Positions 55,916 through 64,000 of a DNA stretch of 64,000 nt are shown piece by piece. The stretch's first letter is position 1. Every line of letters begins with the position of its first letter. The notes under the pieces are model-generated. The model was not told the origin of the DNA, did not search any database, and worked only from the letters and a program-made list of their open reading frames with translations. Position numbers and translations under genes: made by a program. Source of the stretch: Ornithodoros turicata (taxonomy: Eukaryota > Arthropoda > Arachnida > Ixodida > Argasidae); contig NC_088209.1 in the NCBI RefSeq assembly GCF_037126465.1, forward strand, positions 21,705,146-21,769,145. Direction: 5' to 3'.

Positions 55916-57490
55916 CCTGCTCCAAAATTGGGCTTTCTGTGCTTCCTATTGCAGGTCTAAAAGCTTAAGACCTCATTTCCACGCCCCCTGTAACTGATTG
56001 AAATCTACCAGAGCGTGATTGCGCAACCACTTGTCCCGGGGCCTTAATAAATTTGGAATACGCAAAGTAATATACGCTAGCATTTCAGACCTTCCTTACA
56101 TGATAGGAATACTATAACGTGTCTCCCCGTTTTAATTAGAGGGGCACGATTTGCTGTAAGCGTTACATCTTCGTGAAACCTTTTGTGCTACGTAATACAG
56201 TTGTAATACGTGTCCTTTGTGTCTGCGAAGTAACTTGCGTCCAGTGCACGAGCGGGGGGGGGGGGGGGGGGGGGTTATGACAAAAAAGAAAAAAGAAAAG
56301 GAAAAAGAGGCAAGCAAAAAGGAATAGTCACCTAGGCAGAAGCCGACTTGCTATTCCTTGTAAAAAAAAAAAAAAAAAAACAGAAAAGGAAAAAAGACGA
56401 GCGTGTGGTTGTTCACGTAGACTTCACGGTATTTGGGGGAAAATGAGCCTATACGGTTGAATTGTGGTCCCTGCTCAAATTAAAAGTGTGGAAGTTTGTT
56501 GCGACTATTGACTTGACTTTATTGTCTCGACTCATGGTATTAACTGGAATGAGCTACGTCTCTCATGTTACTGACATCGTAGTTAAATGTTCCATCGATA
56601 CTTCCGCCTTCTGAAGTATGTATACCTTACAGTTATTCCACACGCTCCTCTCGCAGACTGGTTCCTGCTTTGTCTTCTCCTATAGCTACAGAGCAGGCAT
56701 ACAGGAATGGAAGACGAATACTTCCTCTAGCAAACGCAGTGGACGGCCATCCCTTGCACCTTGTACGCCTCCTTGGCGATTTAAAGAGAGTGCGCTTTGA
56801 GACACAAACGGGGTGTACGCTCCAACTATCGCCATAATATTGAGAAAAAGGACAGAATTGTGAAATATTTTTTTTTTTTAACTACGACATGAAATGGCGA
56901 TATATTCCGGGCCAGGTGGGCCACCTTATGTCCGCACTAGCAAACTCTTGCGACATTTTCTTCTTCATTTCGACTCATTAACTTTTTAATTATCAGAAGA
57001 TAGAATATCGGTGCAATGGCAACATCAGCTCGTTTCGGTGCACTAAGGAGGACCAGGAGCCAATTCAGAAATACAAGCATGTGCAGTTATAACTATAATG
57101 TTATATTATATATAATTATAATTATAGATACTCATGGAACTATGCGACAGCACCAGAGGACACGTGTTTGGCCATGTTTGCGGCTCGTCAGCTAGGTCAG
57201 GTAGCTGCGCATCGTTCGGAATTGGCAAACCAGGGGTCGCTCAGCGAGCGATATACACCTGGGAGGGTGACTGGACACTCCTCAATGCCACAGTGCAAGC
57301 CAGTGAATTATAATGAGGGAAATTATAATTATAATTATATATACATTATAAGTTGGGCGATACAGAAGACTGTCGGCGGTTCGTCCAGTCTGCTTACCGT
57401 CGGTTGAGAGAAAGACGCCTCGGCTACTCTGGTCTCCGCTCATATATCTTCGGTCCTCAAAACGTGGAATTGGGCCTGTTGGTACTGCAT
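55916..57490. other. unassigned DNA
   Basis: G run at 56252-56273, A run at 56362-56379, ATTATAATT-rich patches at 57095-57130 and 57310-57350. No gene recognised. Confidence 0.4.
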
Positions 57491-58076
57491 ACCGGATTAA
57501 AAGCGCTAAAACCAGACGAGGACAACACACACGGAAGGCGCATTAGCAACAATTTATTTGACATGAGACGAACGTACTAAAAACAAGCTCAGAAACTCCC
57601 TCTCCTTTTCCATCAAACCAATAGACGGATAGCTGACACATCTAGCTCCCCCCTCTGCGATCAAAAAAGCTCCCCAAATTTCTGCTGCACATGTGCAAAC
57701 AGGGTACGAGAACGCGCGGAAAGGTTATAGGGATCCCATAGGTGTTTGACCTGTAAGGGAACATAGGTATAACCTTTCCGCACGTTCTGGTACCCTGTTT
57801 GCCCATGTGCAGCAATGTGGCTGTCGTCCTGTGTTTACGGGAACGGAGATAAAGGCAAGGTTTCGTGATAGTAGGGAGAGGGAAATTTGGGAAGCTTTTT
57901 TGATCGCAGAGGGGCGAGCTAGATGTGTCAGCTATCCGTCTATTGGTTTAATGGAAAAGGAGAGGGAGTTACTGAGTTGTTTTTAGTACGTTCGTCTCAT
58001 GTCAAATAAATTGTTGTTAGTGCGCCATCCGTGTGTGTTGTCTTCGTCTGATTTTAGCGCTTTTAATCCGGTATAT
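57491..58076. mobile_element. foldback element M
   Basis: Arms of about 200 bp (57494-57693 and 57878-58072) start CCGGATTAAAAGCGCTAAAA and share CAATTTATTTGACATGAGAC, AATAGACGGATAGCTGACAC and ATCAAAAAAGCT. A second nested inverted repeat (GCTGCACATGTGCAAACAGG, GGAAAGGTTATA) fills the centre. Few mismatches. No coding capacity. Confidence 0.75.
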
Positions 58077-58199
58077 CTTCGGTCGCTGCGAGACGGTATG
58101 CGAAAGCATTCCCCCAATCCTTTGTACGGCGCGAGAAACTGTGGCAGTGCCTCGGATGGCTCCCCCCCAAAAAGGAAAGCCGACACCTACGTGCAACTA

Positions 58200-58420
58200 C
58201 ACTCTTAAAAATGAACTTCACCACATAGCACTCTCCTAGCCAACCATCATCCCGAATGACAACGTTCTCGCCCCTGATTTGTTTGAGCCTATTTTGTGCC
58301 GTGCATACCACAAAATAGGCTCCTCCTCCCGTTTTCAGCAAATCAGGGGCGAAAACGTTGTCATTCGGGATGATGGTTGGCTAGGAGCGTGCTATGTGGT
58401 GAAGTTCATTTTTAAGAGTG
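58200..58420. mobile_element. MITE family A, copy t (core 2)
   Basis: TA at 58198-58199 and 58421-58422. The left side of the core is shortened: GGAGGAG is missing before CCTATTTTGTGCC, so the palindrome is uneven. Confidence 0.9.
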
Positions 58421-58575
58421 TAAGGGCCATCTGCAATACATCCTGGCTCCGAAACGTCCTCCACGAAGACTTGCGCATATCTGTTTACACGTATACGTTT
58501 CTTCTAATGGTGACTGCGAAATAAACCCGAGACAAGGAGTACAGACACATTCTCGTTACACACCAACAAGTTTAA

Positions 58576-59843
58576 AGGGTCACTAAAATGCAAAAACAAG
58601 TTTAATTCAAATCACGTTCCACGCCATGTTAATTTCGCGCTTGTTATCATAATTAAAAATTTTGATTCCGTTACGCAGCTACAATGGAAATTATACCGGA
58701 CTCTTTCTTGCTTCGGCGCTAAGCTGTGAACGTCGTTTCAGCTCCTGCATCGGCAGTGCCGTGTATGCCAAAGGGAGTCTGGCCATTAGAAGGAGCCTAA
58801 AAAAAGAGGCTTGACCTGCCAATCAAACTTAGGGACATTTCATTGGTTACTGTTTTCCATGGGAGCTGCCACGACACCAAATTTTCTCCAAGATGGAGGA
58901 TAGTACTTGGAACGGCGAAGCGGAGATTTCGTGACAAAAAATTTTCACAGACTACTTTAATTTCATACTGTAAGTATATATCCTCATGTACGTATCTGGA
59001 AAATCCGCTTCAGCTTTCGCTCCGCCATCATTATTTACGCGAATATGGGATGTTTCGTCGCTAACGTTAGGCCTAGTTAAGACCGTGATACCAAGAAAAT
59101 AGCAAGAAGGACGACCCTTATACGTAGGATTTTGCATTATATAATTGCATTTTATGTATACATACATCTTTGCTCATTTTTGATTCGATCTACTTACATG
59201 TCATAGCACGCTCTTAGCCAACCATTATCTCGAATGATATCGCTATGTGCCCTGATTTGTTCAAAGTGGTAGGCGTACGCCTTTTCTGTGACACTTATGC
59301 GGTTCATAATTGTCACAAAAATGGCGTACGCCTCCCGTTTTCAACAAATCAGGGCAGATAACGATATCATTCGAGATGCTGGTTGGCTAGGAGCGTGCTA
59401 TGCGGTGAAGTTCATTTTTAAGAGTGCACGTCATGAAGCAATCTCTGTGAAAAATATAGCGCGCGTTGCGATGCGGAAGGATCTGAAGATAAATGTTATC
59501 AGTGGAACATTCACGAGAACTGTTGTGGACTACAATTCAGTGAATCGGTATTCAAAAATGCATTAGTGCGCATCATGCCGCGTATATACTGAACACTACG
59601 ATCGGACCCGTTCCAAATTCACATGCCCACGATAGGTATGCGCGCGCTTCTCCTGCTGTCTCATTGGATGCCGCCAATCTTTGCCTCCGGGTGATCCTAT
59701 TCGTTGCCGCCAAAGACGGCTCTCTTTTTATTGCGTTTTTCTTCTAAACGGTAGCGCTGTGTGAACTCATTTTGCTTGCATTACAGTAATTGAAACGCGG
59801 ACTTTTATTTGAGAGCAAGTTGTTTTTGCATTTTAGTGCCCCT
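58576..59843. mobile_element. element K, TTAA-flanked
   Basis: 1268 bp. Inverted termini AGGG(T/G)CACTAAAATGCAAA, with TTAA at 58572-58575 and 59844-59847. LTR-X copy 3 (CTGCCATTAAACTTG) shows the empty target with one TTAA. TTAA duplication is the piggyBac-type signature, but no transposase is present and the terminal bases are not the usual CCC. Contains MITE copy u. Confidence 0.75.
59202..59426 (+). mobile_element. MITE family A, copy u (core 1), left terminus lost
   Basis: Begins at CATAGCACGCTCTTAGCC and ends TTTTTAAGAGTG followed by CA. The first ~24 bp of the left arm are missing. Confidence 0.85.
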
Positions 59844-60074
59844 TTAACGGCAGCAAACCTTATATGCTCAAAGACGTCCGAAGAGGAGGCAAATGAATAA
59901 ATGAGGGATTACTGACACGTGTGGCCATCTCTATTGACACCCTAAAGGAGCTTAGCATTGAAAGAACCCATATCTCTGGCGAACTTGTTGAACATGTCCG
60001 TGAATGCAACAATTGTCAACCCATATTACCCGAAACCCCCGTTCTTTAGAAAGAGGAAGCAACCTGGAGAATTG

Positions 60075-60209
60075 TGTCAGTAATCCCTCATCTATTCCTT
60101 TGCCTCCTCTCCGGACGTTTTTGAAAATACAAGGTCTGCTGCCATTAAACTTGTTGCTGTGTAACGAGAATTTGTCTGTACTCCTTGTTTCGGGTTTATT
60201 TTGCTGTCA
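60075..60209 (+). repeat. LTR-like repeat X, copy 3
   Basis: TGTCAGTAATCCCTC to TTTTGCTGTCA, inverted relative to copy 2 across 157 bp. The spacer encodes HISGELVEHVRECNNCQ in one frame, faintly like the C-x2-C end of a retroelement integrase zinc domain. Confidence 0.5.
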
Positions 60210-61035
60210 TGCACCAGCTTGTCAGCACCATATCGCTTTTGTCTTCTAACAGTGTAGGGACGCAACAGTCACCATCCGGCACGCATGGCTCTTCGAAGTG
60301 CGTTCGAAATAGACTGGGACGGACATTACAGTGACCATGGTTCTGCACAAGACTCTTCCAAGACAAGATTCTAACCAATTTATGACAATGATTCTGCACA
60401 AGACGTAATCACATGATTTGCATTCCGGACAGATCTTTCGGAGAGATTAGAGGTGTCGTCTTTGAAAAAAATAAAATAAAAATAAATCATAAAGTGAAAG
60501 TCCGTTTTGGCATTTCGACCAAGAGTATGGACTCTTACCTTACAAAACAGCCTATAAAGTGCCTTAGGACGGAAGCTGCCAACGATGCGAACAGAGACTG
60601 TTCGCATGGCGAAGATTTCTATATCATGCGAAAAACTATGTACGACGAGAATTGACCGAGGCTGAGTCGTTTGCGATACAAAACTTGTGTTCCACTGAAG
60701 AAGGGAAAGAAATCTAGTCCGTCAGCTCTCAAAATATTACTGCGCCGCAGACAGGGTGGCTGGACGCAGGGAGGTCACGCTCTCTCCCTGCGCGAGATAA
60801 TGTAATCCATCATACTCACTCTGCTTCCGTATCGGCTGTTAAGACTGGCCGCATGACACTACGCTGCAGCAGAAAGTGCGCTCCCCTAGTGATGGCGCAT
60901 GGTGGCGCTGCAGTATTTCTCCTGGCGCGCTATTGTGTGTTCTGATCTCCAACGGCGTATGTAGTTGACGGCGTATGTATGTCTTTTCCTTCTTAACACG
61001 ACTATAAACGTTTTGCCGACTGTTGCAGAGAATGT
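60210..61035. other. unassigned DNA
   Basis: No gene recognised. Confidence 0.4.
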
Positions 61036-61562
61036 GTGCACGCCAGATATCTGTGTTTTCTTGCCCTACCTGCCCTACTTGCCCTGGACGGAACCATGGA
61101 GCACTCCTTGCCCCAGTGTTCCCTTTATGACCGGCTCCGTCAAACCTGTATATCCGGGTGGGAGCTGCTGTGTCCTGCAGCTGTTACCACCTTTGTTATC
61201 ACTTGGGGCGACCCACAACGGGAATGTGTGATGTAGAACGTCCGTAACCGCTGGCGTTCCATCTTCTATGTATCACCGCTCCTTCTCATAGCTCCTTCCC
61301 GGGTATAAACATTTCGCTTGCATACATTTGATATCGTAGTCGTCCTTTCATTTCTTTTTTTTTTTTGCCGTCTTTTCCTTCTCAATAGTCTTTTGTGTTC
61401 CCGACAACCCAAGGATATTAATAGCTCTGGCCAATCTCCCTTTGTGCCTGGAGAGCCTCTACGGGACATGCAGCCTTGAATCCTTATACCGACTACCCCA
61501 ACTTTCTGTGATTCTCCCTTTGTAGATCACGGCCAGTATCTGTGAGGAAGAAGAAGAAGAAT
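61036..61562 (+). pseudogene. LINE C-terminal fragment with (GAA)n tail
   Basis: The frame reads ALDGTMEHSLPQCSLYDRLR, QTCISGWELL. The T-M-E-H-x-L-x-x-C-x-L-Y-D-x-x-R block is the usual H...C half of the C-terminal zinc motif in RNase H/R1-like LINEs. A T-rich 3' region and ACGGCCAGTATCTGTGAGG, then (GAA)n at 61546-61561, follow. 5'-truncated; the first C-x2-C pair is not visible. Confidence 0.5.
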
Positions 61563-61689
61563 GCATTCTGTCGTGACGTATAGTCGATATGGCCATATGT
61601 CGAATTAAATTGATTCATTTTTTGCATACTCCTGGTAACTTTTTTTGCTCGCGTTGGATGGCGAAAATCTTTCGCATGTGGTAGTTGTC

Positions 61690-62070
61690 TCCCCCAACAA
61701 CACCGAATATCCCGAGGATGTACGATTAATGTCCTAACGTCCGTGGTCGGACTCGTACACCCGATACACATCCTTCTGACATCCAATGCGGAAAAGGATA
61801 CAATATCCGTATAACGTCCATCATGGATATCCCTCGAATGCAAATCTAGTTCGTGTGTGCCGCGTCGACCGCGTTCAAAAAACATCTCTTCATCGTCCCC
61901 TCATCGTCCCAGCGGATATCCGTCGGACATCTCTGCGAACTCCTTGTTTCTCTCACTTTGACTTCTGAGCGTACATATTACGGACGACACGCATTATCCA
62001 TAGGATATCCGAATATCCGGTTTCGGACATATCCCAGACATCCATAGGACATCCTTGTGTTGGTGGGGTC
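61690..62070. mobile_element. possible MITE J with GGATATCC words
   Basis: Ends resemble each other inverted (CCCCCAACAACACCGAATAT; right, read inward, CCCCACCAACACAAGGATGT). The interior repeats GGATATCC, GGACATCC and CCGAATATCC many times. No target duplication was identified. Confidence 0.4.
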
Positions 62071-62992
62071 GGTACTCATAAACTCACGATTCCGGATAGT
62101 TTGAACTGTTAACGCCGAGAATGTGTTGTGATGAATGATTTAAGCGATATACTCTACACAGGCTCGTGCCTCATCTCTTTGGTCTCTATCGGCTTATTCG
62201 CTTTGCGTCGGTCTTCTGCATTTTGAATTGTAATGCCGTACCGTCTCCTTGACGTGTTGATCTAAACAAACGCGATGGACAGCTTCACTATCATCGCACT
62301 CCATCACGACACTTTGGGAATATGCTCGCTGAGAGAGCCGGGGGAGCGATTATACTGCCTGGTTGTTTCTCCTTCGTACACTGCACCTGTGCACGTGAAA
62401 GCACGCTTCCCACGACTCCTATTCCCAGGAGTCGCTACCGCCGAACACACGCTTTGTCTGTCTTCATTTCCTATCTGCACAACATGCCAGACTGCACTAA
62501 AATGCCTTCCATAAAGGAAGGACGACATGCGACATCAATGCAGCAGTGTAACGTGGCGCATTGATGTAATAAAATTACTTGCACAGTGTCACTTGCGGTC
62601 TTTGCAGGACACATTCTACTTGTTAGCATTCTGCAGCGTATTCATGAACGCGTTTTCATTTCGCAATACGTAAATGAATACGCGATAATTGCAATACGTC
62701 ACGCGACAACCATGATGATGAGCGACGCTACAGTGAGATAAATACGTACGTATTTTGTGTGAATCCGACGAGCTTCTTTTTATTGCGTGCTGGTGTCGAG
62801 TTAAGAGCAGGTCAACACGGATGAAGCGCACAATTCACTGACTCCATCCAAACATAATGCAGTACGGACCTCTGCCTCCTGTTTGCGGGAAACCACTTTT
62901 TTTTTTCTCGTCACATTTAATCCTTGTGCCGCCATTTTTAATAATTGGACCGTATATTTTAATCAGACATAGGATACACAATACGCACCAGC
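62071..62992. other. unassigned DNA
   Basis: No gene recognised. A CGTATTCATTTACGTATTGC-type dyad lies near 62637-62678. Confidence 0.4.
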
Positions 62993-63260
62993 TCCCGCGG
63001 CTCAGTGGTTAGCGTGCTAGCCATGTCACGTCGAGACTGGGAGGTACCCGGGTTCGAATCCCGGTGCCGGCTGTGGTGTTTGGGGTTTTTCCTGGGTTTT
63101 CCTCAGACGCTTTCAGACATATGTCGGCACAGTTCCCCTAGAAATCGGCCCAGGACGCACATTTCCCCAGGGCGTCAGTCGTGACGTTGCCCACATACGT
63201 GAGGCCGACAACGGCAAGCCCTTTCACCACCACCACCACAATATTCACAATCACAATACA
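62993..63260 (+). mobile_element. tRNA-derived SINE, nearly complete, CAC-tail type
   Basis: A box GGCTCAGTGGTTAGCGTGCT, B box CGGGTTCGAATCCCGG, body TTTCAGACATATGTCGGCAC, tail AGTCGTGACGTTGCCCAC, GAGGCCGACAACGGCAAGCC, then (CAC)n and CACAATA repeats. The best reference copy for this tail type. Overall design resembles the Ruka-type SINEs reported from ixodid ticks (established knowledge, not searched here). Confidence 0.85.
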
Positions 63261-64000
63261 ATCACAATACAATTATGATTCGCGATAAAAAGATTAAAGC
63301 ACTGAAACTACCGTTTATTAACGTACAAGCTTTCTTGCGGTATTCTGCATTTCGTCAGTTGCCCGACAACAACAATTACTACATGTATGACGATGGGATG
63401 AGGAGGATCACCGCAGCAATTGCGGTACCATATCTCAGTGCATGTGGGTTAATATATGAGCGGGATGACGATGAAAAATATGAGGCATACACACTCGCAC
63501 ACACACACGACACACGCAAATGAGATATCACACACGCGGGTGCGTCGTAACTGATGGGGATAGGAGTTCATCCGGTCGACTACCGGAGATGTAGTGCTGT
63601 GAAGATCACATCTCCGCATTCATGGCAAAAGCTCTGAGGTCAGAGGTCAGTTGCCCGACGAAACGCAGACTACTGCGAGAAAGCTTGTACATTAATGTAG
63701 TGGTAATATGTGTAGTAGAAGTTTCAGCGTTTTAATCTTTTTTTATCGCTTGCGTTGCCCACACTTGACAAAGTTTCTACATTAATCGATTGCTACTCTG
63801 ATCATTATAATATGACTTCTTTTCTTAGGCGTTGTAGATTTTAAATAAAAAAGCTAGAGAGCAATACAGCACAGATCAGTTTTTTGGCAAAGGAATCGTA
63901 CGGCTAGGCGAACATTCTGTCGGAGAGGATATGCAAATACTATAGATGACTAAATACATGGAATACATTAACCAACTTTTTAATGAGTTTTTCTGGAAAT
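63261..64000. other. unassigned DNA
   Basis: An 82-codon frame at 63275-63523 ends in a CA-rich repeat and shows no domain. CGGAGATGTAGTGCTGTGAA to ACATCTCCG at 63585-63618 is a short dyad. Confidence 0.4.

Larger units (their letters stand above)
58511..59917 (-). repeat. LTR-like repeat X, copy 2, interrupted by element K
   Basis: 58511-58575 and 59844-59917 are the two halves of a ~135-bp LTR-like sequence (ATTCTCGTTACACACC; AATGAGGGATTACTGACA), split at TTAA by element K. The plus-strand copy at 60075-60209 is the uninterrupted version. Confidence 0.65.

Overview
The window reads as non-coding, transposon-rich DNA from an arthropod, most likely a hard (ixodid) tick. No bacterial, organellar or intact single-copy host gene was recognised. 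The tick assignment is inference. It rests on tRNA-headed SINEs resembling the tick Ruka type, several RNase-H-bearing LINE 3' ends, mariner relics with the HDNA...PYSPDL signature, Ty3/gypsy fragments and a high density of TA-flanked inverted-repeat MITEs. No search was run, so family names are structural calls.

Layout. 0-6.7 kb: short LTR-like and dispersed repeats, a LINE C-terminal relic, three SINEs and a small duplicated block. 6.9-13.1 kb: a mariner 3' end, a frameshifted endonuclease-bearing LINE, a Ty3/gypsy fragment on the minus strand with a 771-codon open gag-protease-RT frame and one putative LTR, and a mariner lacking its central catalytic region. 13.1-13.6 kb: a 41-bp minisatellite open in all three forward frames. 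13.9-16.8 kb: two hAT-like non-autonomous elements, one containing a LINE 3' end. 19.2-59.4 kb: at least 21 copies of a foldback MITE family (family A, TIR CACTCTTAAAAATGAAC, TA target) plus relatives, often abutting or nested. Between and inside them lie further hAT-like elements, a 1.33-kb foldback, a TTAA-flanked element, SINEs, LINE 3' ends, a degraded gypsy integrase, and two fragments that may derive from host or domesticated genes: a SWIM-type zinc-finger pseudogene at 33.4-34.6 kb and a charged-repeat coding fragment at 44.05-44.27 kb. 60-64 kb: an LTR-like repeat, a LINE 3' end, a GGATATCC-rich element and a nearly complete SINE.

Nothing here forms a working operon or pathway. The structure worth attention is the layering of insertions. 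Several paralogous empty sites let insertion points and target duplications be read directly from the window. MITE family A keeps constant termini while carrying different palindromic cores whose two arms match each other. SINE 3' fragments lie at the same position in the right terminus of three separate MITE copies. One MITE sits at the exact centre of a larger palindrome.
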